Below are positions 1 to 12,700 of a stretch of DNA of 64,000 bases, in pieces. The notes beneath the pieces were generated by a model. It saw only the letters and a list, made by a program, of their open reading frames with translations. It was not told the DNA's origin and searched no databases. A program made the position numbers and the translations under genes. Location of the stretch: positions 78,144,610 through 78,208,609 of the forward strand of contig OX381707.1 in assembly GCA_947462335.1 (NCBI GenBank). The letters run 5' to 3'. Source of the stretch: Harmothoe impar (lineage: Eukaryota; Annelida; Polychaeta; Phyllodocida; Polynoidae). Numbering within the stretch: position 1 is the stretch's first letter; each line of letters begins with the position of its first letter.

Positions 1-160
1 CCATCTTTGACCGGGTACCATCTTTGACCGGGTGCCATCTTTGACCAGGTGCCATCTTTGACCGGATGCCATCTTTGACTGGGTGCCATCTTTGACCGGG
101 TGCCATCTTTGACCGGGTGCCATCTTTGACTGGGTGCCATCTTTGACCGGGTGTCATTTG
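1..160 (+). repeat. 17-bp tandem repeat (CCATCTTTGACCGGGTG)n
   Basis: About nine head-to-tail copies of a 17-bp unit, with single-base variants, run from the window edge. The array may begin outside the window. The related unit CCGTCTCTGACCGGGTG lies in the arms of the fold-back element just downstream, and short stretches recur near 12640-12675 and 14095-14160. This is therefore a dispersed minisatellite linked to a transposon family rather than a local satellite. Confidence 0.9.
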
Positions 161-339
161 GCTGTTACCAGGGCCTTCCTACTACACCCAGGTAGCCAGT
201 GTAAGGCCACTCATAAAAATAAAATGGTTTCTCATCATCTTGCGCATCATAAAAATTATGATTTGGGGAAAACTTCTTCTGAGAAATGTGTCAAAAAGTG
301 GACAAATATTGACATATTTGGTATCAAATCAATGCTTAT

Positions 340-704
340 GGCTGTGTCTCACGACCTTGGGCCAATGTTTTTGTCTCTGACCGGGTGCCGTCTCTGACCG
401 GGTGCCGTCTCTGACCGGGTGCCGTCTCTGACCGGGTGCCGTCTCTGACCGGGTGCCGTCTCTGACCTTGTGTCAGAGAAAAGTGTTTTTTAATTGTTAA
501 CCTATACTCCAATGTATAAGGATTTGTAAAAACGTTACGGCAGTTGTTATGTAATTATAATTAGCCTCCTGCTCTTGGTAGAAGGTAACTAAACTCCCAA
601 AATGATGTCCGGTCAGAGACGGCACCCGGTCAGAGACAGCACCTGGTCAGAGACGGCACCCGATCAGAGACAAAAACATTGGCCCAAGGTCGTGAGACAC
701 AGCC
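340..704. mobile_element. Fold-back MITE with 17-bp tandem repeats inside its inverted arms
   Basis: The element starts GGCTGTGTCTCACGACC and ends with the inverse. Each arm continues into tandem copies of the 17-bp unit CCGTCTCTGACCGGGTG (about six on the left, about four inverted on the right). The core is about 130 bp of AT-rich DNA with no ORF. TTAT flanks both ends (336-339 and 705-708), a probable 4-bp target duplication. One arm of the same family is found at 14095-14193. The superfamily is not identified. Confidence 0.75.
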
Positions 705-708
705 TTAT

Positions 709-3700
709 ACTGCCAGGAATTCAGTAAGCTAAGAATAACTCACAATATAACAACTTTTGTGGATCACTAAACTCTTAACTACTAAAATGTGAAAATCATT
801 AGCGAAAAGTCTTAATTTTCCTATGTATTTTAGCCGTCAATGAAAAAAAAAGATTAAATTAAAAAATGCCCTCATCATATTTGTCACTGCCAGGTGATGA
901 GAAACAATGTTTTTTGGAGTGGTCTAAGAGGCAGCGGCCTACTGCATGGCTGCAGAAGGATTATGGCCATACACCAAGTAGATCAACTGAATATGAGTTT
1001 TAGTTTGAATCATTTTTTTTGGCACAAATCCATTACAAGTAATGTCTTCCAAATACAGCCAAAGCTTGAGGCACCTGGGTAGGGATTACTGCATATAGTT
1101 GGCTGCTTAACGGGTGCAGGTACAGGCATGTATATATGGTACTGTGCAGTCTAGTACCAAGTTATGGTAATGAAAGTGAGTTTGGAGTTGGCTATATAAC
1201 AGTGAGACCATGTGCTAACTAGTGCGTTAACACCTTCAGTGATGCCGACATATGTGATACACCCCCACACACACACCTTGTTTGTTACAACCTGTACCAC
1301 CTGAGTCTGAGAAAGCTGTCAATACTCATGGTCACGCCCCCCCCCCTCCCCCATCACCCTGATAGTGATACCAGATGACCGTGTACCCCCTATTAAACTC
1401 AACCATAGTTTTTACACCTTCACCGATGCCGAGATACATGGCTACCGCCCCCCCCCCACGTACCTTCTTTGTTACGGCCCATATCGCCCCGTAAAAGCTG
1501 TCTATTCTGGCGGTGCAGATCGGTCATTTGAAAGCGACCTGGCGGTTTGGACCGTTTTGAAGGCGACTTTCGACCTAAGGCAATAATATATACGACCTGG
1601 CGACTTTCGCAAAAAAAAAGATAACAATAGCTCAAAGGTCCCAAAAAACGACTTTGTGACCTGCTCAATTTTGGCGACTTTCCGACCTCGGGCACAAATC
1701 CATTACAAGTAATGTCTTCCAAATACAGCCAAAGCTTGACGACGACTATACATTCCGACACCATAAATATATATCAATTACATTGGTTCACACAGTAGAT
1801 TCATGGACACGGGCATAGAGTGAACTATACAATGAAGGGAACTGTATAAATATTGTGTCATTAGATTTTCTAAAATCGAGGGGCCTAAAGGTGTAGAAAC
1901 AAATATTTGCATTCCATGTCTACTATATGCTGCCTGAATACCAAAATAAGTGGAAGAAAATTAGCCAGCGGATTTACACATTTGTGGAACTATCCTTGAC
2001 CCCTCCTAGCCTATCCGCAAATAGTAATTCAATGATTTCCTGAAAAGGCCAATATGACATTAAAGCAGTATCCCAAGTACTGCAAGAAAAAGCCAAATCA
2101 GGTGGGTCTGGGGCCATATGTCCCATGAAGCAAAATTTAAAGTTTAGATTTGAAACGGTACATTCTGAGGGATTTGGCACATTATTTCACATTAAGGCTA
2201 ATTTCTGTATTCATCCTATATCATTAGGGCTGGGATAGGAGGGAAAGACGTTCAGAAGATCTAGATTTAAAATACGGTACTGTGATAATGAAATACAGTA
2301 TGCGACATGTGGCTGGTTTTAATGTGCCTGTGCATGGGTAAAAAACGACACGGGCGACACGGCGACACAGCCCTTTTAGGCCATTTAAATAATCGACGGA
2401 CACAGGAAAATTAGGGATAAAAATCGACCCGGAGGGATTTTTCTGTTAGTGCTTATATACCTAAAAATTGACACCATGACACAGCCCTTTTGCTAAAATT
2501 TGACATGGCGACACAGTCAAAATTATTGGGACCCATGCACGCTGCCCCGCTTACGTAATGGTTGTAAAACCGTCGTGTTACAACTATACAACTACGATCT
2601 ATAAATAGGTATGTGGAGCGGCGCAGTGTGGGACCCATGTAGAGGCACTTTAATGGTGGCCGTATTGTGAAAGTGTCAGGGGTATTGTGGTCTGTTGTTG
2701 TTGGGTTTTATGACCTGCATAGCAGGGCCAGTCCCACATTACCATTAACCCGTTAAGGACGGCATGATACCTTAATGCACCATGCCCTTGGTCGTCATGA
2801 TGCATGAATGCAGCCCTGGTGAGTAACTCGCCAGTTCTGCATTCAAGCATCATGCCGACCCCCCCCCCCCCCCCCCCCTGCATAATACTCAATTCACATG
2901 GACCACCCCCACAATAACACCGTGTGTAATGTTTATAGTGGTAGGTTGCCTGAGAAAATTAGGTCCAGGCTGGCAGTTTTCTCAGAATTACCCCCGGGCG
3001 GCCCAAGGAGGGGATGAAGAAGTTTCTAGGGGAATATGTTATGTATGTTTTCATACCCTATTCAGAATTATGTCCATGCCACTGTGTCCACATTACAATC
3101 TATCACTAACTGGAAAACAGAAACCTACTTAGATCTAGGCAATACAAGTCAGTATTTCATAAAGTGTCCCACATTAGAGGACAACCACATTTTTAAAATC
3201 AAATCTTCTTTTAACACTGGTTCCATACATCACAAGTAATGCACTAGTGAGAAAATTAGGACATTTCTGTACTAAGGGTATTTGGCCCAAAGAATATGAC
3301 CCATATAACCCTAAAACAACCAAAAGCACCCCTTAAAGCGTACAATGTCCCTGGGCCTCCCACCCGCTGTATGCATACGCATGCGTTTGTCTTGACCCCC
3401 TCCACCCATTGGTGTGTATGTGATTTATGGACCACCTGCATAGTAATACACTGGTACATATATGTAAGACAGTATCGATCTCATTTAAAAGAAATGCCTA
3501 TATTTATAATCATTATGTATGCATTAATTGTGACTGGGTGAGCCCTCTAAACACAGATACGTAGCTTGGACGTAAGTCTACCTTGACTTGGGGTATGAAC
3601 TACATAATTTTACAAGGTTTATGAACGTCAAAACATTAAGGTTTATTTACGTTCAATGAACGTTGATGTTGGATTTACCTATTTCTATGTCAGTCAGACG

Positions 3701-6674
3701 TAAATATAACTTAGAATAAACCATAAACTGACATTGATAAAATAGCTGTATTTGGACATAGACATTTGTCATTGATGTATTTTTACACGTATAAACATGA
3801 TTCGTATAGATGACTACTTGAATTCTTAAGTCCCTTTTGTCAAGCATCTTTAAGCTGTTTGTTTATTGTAAGATAAGTGTTTTTACTGGTAACAATTAAC
3901 AGGGTTCCCCCTGCATGTTACAATTATATCAACCATTTTAAAATGTGAATTACTGAAGAACATTACAGAAAATATGCACACTTTCTGTTTCATGCTGTAG
4001 AAACCTTAATAATGGTCCGATTTACAAGCCGTAAAAGATGGCATATAGGCAAGAATCTCCGGAATACAGTCAGTCATTTGGGCCTGCAGTATGCCTCTTT
4101 CTGCCAGACCGGCAGACTTTTTGCTGGCTATAGGCGGTGTCTGGCACGTTTTCGTTTAGATTGTAAATCCCGGAATGTGGGAGTGTCTGAGCCCCGTAGG
4201 GTTGGCATGATGCTGGAATGGAGCATCATGCATGCATTCATGCATCATGACGACCAAGGCATGATACATTAATGCATTCTGCCGTCCTTAAGGTGGGTTG
4301 CTACCCTTGGGTCAAAGTCACTGAAAGTTAACAGAATCTCGCAAAATTTTTTTTACAGGCAGATTGAATTATATAGAATCGGAAAATGCAAAGAAAAATA
4401 GGGGGTCCCGAACTACTTTTTTAGATATGAAATTTTGAAAAATTTAAGTGTTTCATTTTTTTTCTGAAAGTGAGAAAATATGTGAAAACTTCCATCATAT
4501 TTTTTCATATCAACCATTATGCGTAGAAATGTAAAACATCGCATGTGAAATGCCTATATGTTCCTCCTTGCTGAAAAAATGGTTTTACAATTTTACGCCA
4601 TGGCATTCTGGGTAAAAATATGAGGTTTCAGGAAAGAGTACAAAGAAATTGTTATTATTTGTAGCCCTAGTGGCTAAAAATAGTATTCAGTATTAACAGA
4701 AGTTTTTAAAACTCTCTCAGAAAATAGTTCAGATCGTTTGCTAACATATAAAAGTAATTTTGATAGGGGGTCCTGGACATATTTTTAGGGTTTTGGACCT
4801 TTGGAAAAGAAAAATAATGCCAAAAAATTAAATATATATGGCATTGCATGATGGGTAAAACGGCGAAAATCAATATATAAAATTGTCTTGATTCATACCC
4901 TTTGTTATTTTGAGCAATATTATAGCATTTAGAGTGTTCTAAATAGTAAATATCTGCAATGTACTAGCTCATGTTTAAAAAAAAGAAATATTATCAGTTA
5001 CCAATATATCATATATTCGAAGTATTACAAAATGCACAATTTTGCTTGATATGATCTAAAATGTTAACACAGTTTAGGGAATATATATATGTATTTGGCT
5101 ATGCAATATTAGTCCATTCTGATAGATTTAAGAATTTGAAGAAATCAACGGGTAGCGATCCACCTTTAAGGATTAATGACCACCCATTAAGACCTGACAC
5201 CATATTGCATTATTGAGTCCCACAGACAGAACCTCCAGCCAGACCCTCATTGTTTATGGCTTCTCGCCAAATGTAAAGACCATTGTGGTCAGTCATTTAT
5301 AATTTACTGCCCATAACCCTCTGAGAATTTTGTCGCCATGATGCACCAATGCAGCCCCGGCGAGTAACTGGCCGGTGCTACATTGGTGTATACTAGTAAT
5401 GGCGATCCTATGGGAGTGTCTCAACCCTGTTGGGTTGGAATGGTGCTTGAATGCAGCACTGGCGAGTTACTCACCAGGGCTGTATTGGTGCAACTTGACG
5501 GCAAATCTTTTAGTGACAAGCTGTACTTAAAGGGTTAATGCACTATACTTAGACTCGTTCCAGTCCTGACTAATATCAGTCTCTGGCCCTGACTCTATAA
5601 TAGTAAAGTCTGGGCAAACTCATAAAAAAAACTTATTTGACCAACTTGTCTTCAGAAGTTGACCAATCAAATCCTCTCCACCAGTCCCTGTGCACAGCCT
5701 GGCAGGAAGTCACAATCTAAATATAGCAGTTTGTCCAGTCCCTTTTGTAGCCTTTGTGGCGGAAAATGCACTGAAAAAGTAAACTTGTCTCCAGACTCTT
5801 CCAATTGACTGTCATAAAATAAACGAGTTAAAAACGTGTCTAAGTGACAAGAAAGCAATTCTAGCTTTAGATAGAAGATCCACTTGGCATCTGCCAACCC
5901 AAAACCCGACATTTGCCAGCTCCAGATTCTATTTGTGGGATGGTATTCTGATAAGTTAGACAACTTTTGACTCATTTATTTTATGACAGTCATTTAACGA
6001 GTCTGGAAACAAGTTTACTTTTTTCAGTGTGGAACTGGAGCTTGAGGCTGGACTGATCTAGGGACGAGCAACCGCTCGGTGCTAAGTAATAGACGCTATT
6101 CAACATGGTGCAAGATGGGGCCAGCTTGGGTTGTTTGGTAACGGAAGGTGGCGACGTACTCTAAGCCTGCTTTATTTCGCGCTGTACATATAACCCACTC
6201 ACAATACTCACACCCTGATTGTACCCTAATTTCGGACCTGAGATTTGGCTGAGCTGAGCTGGTTGCTGAAGGTTAGAGGATGTACACTGGTACCAATCAA
6301 CATGGCGCTGTACACAGGACATCTTGCTAATGTGGAATAGGATTAACACACTTCGGAAGGATCAGTATCCATGCAGCATGAAGACAAAGGACATGCTGTG
6401 AGAGTATTTATTTTCGCTGGGTATATATTTTCACAATTTTCACGGAAATGAAAAATTCTGCGAAATTTTTATTTGCTTAAGTATGGAATAAATACCAGCC
6501 AATTTGCCAATTTTCACTCATCCGCAAAAATTTAAACCATGAAAATAAATACTTTCACAGTAGTGCATTAAAGCATTATGCGACCCTTGAAGGGTTAAGG
6601 CGGGATGTTTGGTTAATAATTGATAGGCGTAAGTGATGTGTTGACACTGACACGCAGAGCTCAGTCATATCAAT
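709..6674. other. Intergenic repeat-rich DNA without a recognisable gene
   Basis: No ORF here has credible coding character. The stretch holds poly-C runs (about 1339 and 2862), a short GACACGG-type minisatellite (about 2345-2530), and copies of the AAGGACGGCATGATG repeat family (about 2750-2880, 4195-4290, 5330-5525). It also holds a diverged arm of the 34867-35759 transposon family (about 3545-3680) and an arm of the CAGTCTATACG MITE family (about 4003-4150). The segment 4300-5160 is AT-rich and shows nothing recognisable. Confidence 0.6.
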
Positions 6675-6726
6675 ATGTCGGTTCACGAAGCACACATCCT
6701 CCTCCGCCTGGGTCTGCTACTACAAG
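6675..6726 (+). CDS. CUB gene exon 1 (signal peptide)
   Basis: Encodes 17 codons, MSVHEAHILLRLGLLLQ, plus one base, followed at once by a strong donor GTAAGT at 6727. The hydrophobic Leu-rich run continues into exon 2 (GLSLCSA). No TATA box is evident upstream. It is linked to exon 2 by phase and signal-peptide logic only, because the intron is 10.2 kb. Confidence 0.55.
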
Positions 6727-9700
6727 GTAAGTGCTGTTATTAGGGGAATAATACATGAACAGTCTATACGAAAACCTGCCGGACACCGGCTATAGCCGGC
6801 AAAAAGTCTGCCGGTCCGGTGGAAAAAGGGCTACTGCAGGTCCAAATGACTGGCTGTATTTTAAAGATTCTTGCCTATATGCTGTTCCTTACGGCTTGTA
6901 AATCGGACCATTATTAAAGTTTTTACAGCATGAAACAGAAAGTGTGAATATTTTCTGTAATGTTCTTCAATAATTCACATATTAAAATGGTTAATATAAT
7001 TGTAACATGTAGGGGGAACCCTGTTTATTATTCTCCTATATATAAAACGGCATTATTTGGCCGCTGGTACCCACCCCATTGAATCAGATTTGAGGTGCTT
7101 GACAGGAACAGATGAACCAAAAGAGGCTAGATCGAAATATGTACTTTTTTCAAAGCCAACTCGTTTTTTTCCTTCATATTATATCAAAAAATATTTAGAT
7201 GAGCTCACATCTAACAAGTGTTCTACCTATCATATCTATTCTCATAATTTAATTGTATCTAAAGGAAAAACGACATATAATACACACAATCTCGCACAGA
7301 GTGCATAGCAACAAGAGGCAACCAATTTAACAGATATCCGCCATTGTTTTGGCATTTAAAATAACACTATTGTAAGATCAATACAGAAAAATGGGAATCA
7401 AATGCAACGGTAAAACATAGCATATATCTCTTTAATCCCCCCATTGGAATATAATGTTAAAACCTATTATAATTATCGAGATATACCTGCATAAACTTTT
7501 GAACCAGGCCTCTTCCGAGAGAATATGTTTGGAGAGTGAGGTGCGTGATCAGTAGTCAAGGACGCTTCATGTAACTACGGCTATCTGGGACAGTGGAACG
7601 CAGCTATGTCCGCTTCCCACGCTGGGGGTGTGGCAGGGATAGGGGGAGGTAGACTGAGTTTCGTCTTTCAACGGAGGGCTACGAGAGTGGCTGGGGGGGG
7701 GGGGGGGGCGTTATCACGGTCTCTGCCCCTGGGAGTAGACCTACATGGAGCGGGGGGGGGGGGGGCGTCAGGGAGTAGTGGGAGTAGTGGGAAAACTAAC
7801 TAACAATCAATCAATTAAATGCAGCTATTTTCCCGCATGGGTCTGTTGAGAGATCGGGAGGGGGGAGGCATGACTTATAGCTAGGCCTAACGCAGAACGC
7901 AGAAGGGGCTGGGGGTAGGATGAGTAGGCATCATGGGGAAGAATGTTAGGTATAGCCTACTGGGTAGGCCTACATCGTTTTTGGGTAGGCCTACTTTAGA
8001 AGGGGGTGGATCAGTGAAGGATAAACAAGGGGTAGGATGTAGGCCTAGATTAGGGGGCACTTGGGGCTGGACGATTCCTGTAAATTTGCATTATGTATTT
8101 TTCTACATTTACTTAATCTTCAAAATCCAGTCGCCGAAGGCGCTGGTTACCAGTAAAAACACTAATCTTATATTACATTTTTAAATAGCAGGATTTTACT
8201 CCAATATTTGGGCCTGCAAAATTTGAGCTGGGCCTGCAAAGAAAAAGATCATGGTGAAAAGGTTTTCGTATAGACTGCATGAATATGCAAGCACAAGGGT
8301 TGGTTATCCATGGCTAAGGCCGAGGTGCAGCCGAGTGCCTTAGCCCTGGATAACCGACCGGAGTGCTGGCTTGTCCATGTATTATTCAGTTTATACCACA
8401 GTTTTAACATTTGAGAAAAAAATTGGGTATCATTGCACCCTAAACTTGTGCCCATCGTTAAAATTCACCATGTTACGTCATAGCAGTGCGGACATCCACT
8501 GCTAATGCACAGTGGTTATCCACTTTAAGCACTGGTTTGGAGTCCCTAAAGTGGATAACCGTGGTATATACTTGTAATTAGCCCACTTATACTTGGGTCC
8601 TGTAATAATAACAATAGTAGAGTGGCTTATAGGGCACCAGCCAGTTTGTGATGGTTATTTTGACATATATAGACAAAGGTGCACAAGTTTTGGTCTGTTG
8701 ACAGGGTTATTTCACAAGTTGGAGGTGGGGCCATATTTTACGAGGCCCCAGGTACAACCCATTTCTCCAATTTTGAATACCGTAAATTCTCGCGTATAAG
8801 CCTAACTCGCGTATAAGCCGCACCCAGACCTCGGGCCGATCCTATAAACCGCACCAGCGATCTGATTGTGGTGACCTTAAGTACTGTATCATAGTAGCAA
8901 AAACTCACGTATAAGCTGCACCCTGACTCTGTGCCGATCCTATAAGCCGCACCCCCGATCTGACTCGTTTACTAGCCGCGGCTTCTACGCGAGAATTTAC
9001 GGTAGGTTTATTATGTCTTTTTCAGCTGCATTACAATAGTAATATGTAATGTGCCCAGTTGAGACTTTAAACCACCACCTTCCCAGTCAGCATTGGTCCC
9101 TGGAGCCCACATGTGTTTTACTTGTACCAGCTGGGCTTCCCCCGATCTGGGTTATGGTCTGTTTTGCCCAGGGCTACCAGTGGGAGCCCAGATGTGTCAG
9201 CCCACAAAAACGTTTTTTTCCATGAATACATTGTAAATATTTCGAAACATACTGACATCTAATTTCCCTCCAGAAATTACCATTTAATGTACATTTTTAT
9301 AGTGTGTGCTAAATCTGGGCTAGGGCTGGGCTCTCACTGGTAACCCTGGACAAAAAGGACCAAAACCAAGGGTGGGCAAATCAGCTTGCCCAAGTAAAAA
9401 CACATTTGGGCCCCATTTAGCAATGTTGACTGGGTTCTGTGTGTGTATTTTACAGTAGGCGAGTGTAGCTGAACAGTATGTGATACTGGACACCAAAATA
9501 ACTGCTTTTATAGTGTGCAGCTACAGTATATCCTGTTGTGCAGCTACACTAACTTATAACAGTGTACTTGCTAGCGTGGGTCAGGTGGTATTAAACAGGG
9601 ACACCTTCTCCCCTTGTTATGTTACCTAAATATAGAGTGCTGAGTATGTTGTGAGCTATTCACGTCTCCATACATCGTCATATGATGGATCCATCTGGCA

Positions 9701-12700
9701 TTGACTGCTCCAGCTACCATCTTTTAATAATACATTGATATCCTACTACCGTAAAATCTCTCGTATAGGCCGCGGTCAATACGCAAGTCAGCTCGCCAGT
9801 GTAAGGATCAGCGCAAAGTCGGGGTGTGGCATCCACACAAGTTTTTGCTATTATAATACAATAATTATGAGGCCACAAAAAAAGTGGTTTCTCATCACCA
9901 AGGTCTGAGAAATCTGATGAGGCAGATAGTATAACTTACGTGTTTCATAACCAAAATTCATATTTTATCGGTTGAAGAATTAATTGATCTTTAAAAGTGG
10001 AAATGTAAGTTATTTCTATACCACTGCATTGCTTGCATTATTAGCTTTAATTTGATACCAAATATGACAAACTTTGTCCATTTCTATCAGGATTTTCATA
10101 AAAAATTGGCAAAATAAATTCCCCCCCTCAAAAACTGATTTTTATGATGCGAGCAGTGATGAGAAACCATTTTATTATACCTATCATATGACATTACTAT
10201 TCCTACAATGTACAATGTGCGGACTGCCAACATGCGCAATACAGACTTCTGTATCACAACATGATAGACAAATCGACTCGCGACTCACCAGAATGATTCA
10301 ATAATTCCTCTATTGACTAGGAATATCAAGAAGTTATTGCATATTCCTCTCAAAAAGTCATTTTCTGAAGTTAATCAATTATTCAGGCCTCTGAGGTCAC
10401 TGGGAGCTTGTTTTTCTTGAAAGAATTTGTAAAAATTGAGAAAAATAAATAAAAATCAAAAAAAAAAAAAAATTCTCCAAAATTGGGGAAAAAATGCTAG
10501 GGTCGGCCCTTTTTTGAATCTAGGGTCGGGTTGCCTAGAACACACCTTTTTTTTTCTTTGGCCTTATGGAAAAAGTGGAGCGCAAACAGATGGGGGTGGT
10601 GCGCAAAGCAGATTGCGACTATGACTTCAATTCCTGCAAAATTAGCTTTTCTCTGGGAGAAAGATGAATGGATTTCCATTAAATGTGATATGCTAGGTAT
10701 AATAAAACAAAAAAAGAACTCGTAAAAATACAACTGGATGTACAACGACTTGTTTGGGTGTCCGTATCTCACGGTGCGCACTCCTGCTGCGCAGTCGTGT
10801 GCACCGTGCGATACGGACACCCAAACTCGTCGTCGTACATCCAGTTGTATTTTTACTCGTCCATTGTCACTGTTGCTATTGCTGCTTATCAACCTGTCCT
10901 TAGGTATCATGTCAACAGGAAATCATTACCTGAGCTGTTGTATACATACACACTGTAAAAAGTTACATTATTTTATGTGGAGAAACAAAGTTACTATGCT
11001 TAAGTACTAGAATGGCTGTTCTCCACACCTCCGTGGAGAAACTGATGCTCGTTGTCCATGGGTTGTTTCTCAATGATGACATCATTAAAATAGCTATGAA
11101 ACTAATGTTTTTGAATAAGATTTATCAATATTTCGATAAAGTTTAAATATCACACAAAACCAGACACAAGGAATGCAATTTTAGAGTTTTTATTATAAGC
11201 ATTAGATGGTTGACATATACCGGTATTTGTTGATTTTGTTGGTGATCTTTAATCCACTCTAATTCAGGCTATACGAAAACCTGCTGGACACCGGCTATAG
11301 CTGGCTAAAAGCCTGCTGGTCCAGCAGAAGGTCTGTGTTTACCGGCCCCAATGACTGGCTATGATCCTTGTCTACATGCCAGTTTTTACGGCTTGTAAAT
11401 CAGACCATTATTAAGGTTTCTAGAGAGTAAACTAGAAAGCCTGGATATTTTGTAGAAAGTTACCCAAAATTAGACAATTGTAATTATCAAAATGATTTGA
11501 ATATACCAGTAACTTCTATTCATGATCAATTCCTATGTAAATTCTAGCTTTATAATAATTTTTCTTAATACAATCATTTCCTCTGGGTATCAAGGCCTGC
11601 AAACATTTAGCCGGGCCTGCAGAATAACAAATCTGCAGGACCGAATGTCCTGCAAGGCGAAAAACTTTTTGTATAGACTGCTAATCAGTCTGAATTCCTG
11701 GTTTCTCCACTTGTGGTACCTTGGATCATATTACTCGTGGAGAAACCTGTAATTCAGACAGATCATTCTGGACCTCTGTCTATGTACATGTATTTGAACA
11801 GCACAATATGCTGTACATTTACAGCACTTTTTAAATTACATCATTATGTACTGTAAATTGGGTCTACAGCAATGTTGCCGTTCATTTACAGTACATTGTG
11901 CTGTAGATTTCTGCCAATAGGTGGCAGCAGTATACCATTTTTGTACTAATTATTCCACCTATCCCTTTCCAGAGTCAAATAAAGCCTCCCAAACTCTCAT
12001 GACATTGTAGAATAAGAATGGATGAGAGAAACTAAATGCAGCTATCATAAAGTGTATTGATATTTGTATAATTGTGTTGAATAATGCAAACACCATCACC
12101 ACATTGGTGGAAAAATAAATTCCTTAAGTGGCTGGACTAGGAAAAAGCTGGTATCACATACAGTTTAGCTGTATTAGAGCAGGATTAAAGTCATTACATT
12201 GTGTAATGTGTAGCATCCTAGCTGAAATGGAACTATTGCATTTATTAATTGATATAATTTGATGACAACAATAATATAAAACTGCTGTTCACCTCAGTAG
12301 AAGTTGTTATACTGTACAAGCAAAATCTACTGGACCAAAATTGCCAGAAACTTTTGCTGTAGATGTACAGAACTAAGTCCTACTTCTTACAGTGTACATA
12401 TGCATAATTTATTCATGTATGTACCATTAATTCTTGTGTACAAGCCTAACAGTGTGTAAACCACACAACGGGTCTTATTATGGCTTCTTTAGTATTGTAA
12501 CATACTTGTAAAAACTTGCGTATAAGCCACTCTCCGACTTTGGGCCCATCCTAGAAGCTGCACTGGCAATCTGACTGGCCAGGGGTTCTATGCAAGAATT
12601 TATGGTATTTGGCTGTATCTTACCAGATCGGGATGTGAACCTCTTTGACCGGGTGCCATCTTTGACCGGGTGCAATCTTATAAAGCCACTTGTGGATTCG

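Noticed and set aside
1..160. Regularly spaced repeats resembling a CRISPR array
   Set aside because: The units are contiguous 17-mers without spacers, in an animal genome, and occur in transposon arms.
5667..5975. - strand ORF of 102 codons
   Set aside because: No domain, and repeated DNA lies close by on the left; composition matches the surrounding noncoding DNA.
10497..11010. Overlapping ORFs of 64-137 codons on both strands
   Set aside because: They arise from the 135-bp palindrome at 10722-10856, which is open on both strands by symmetry.
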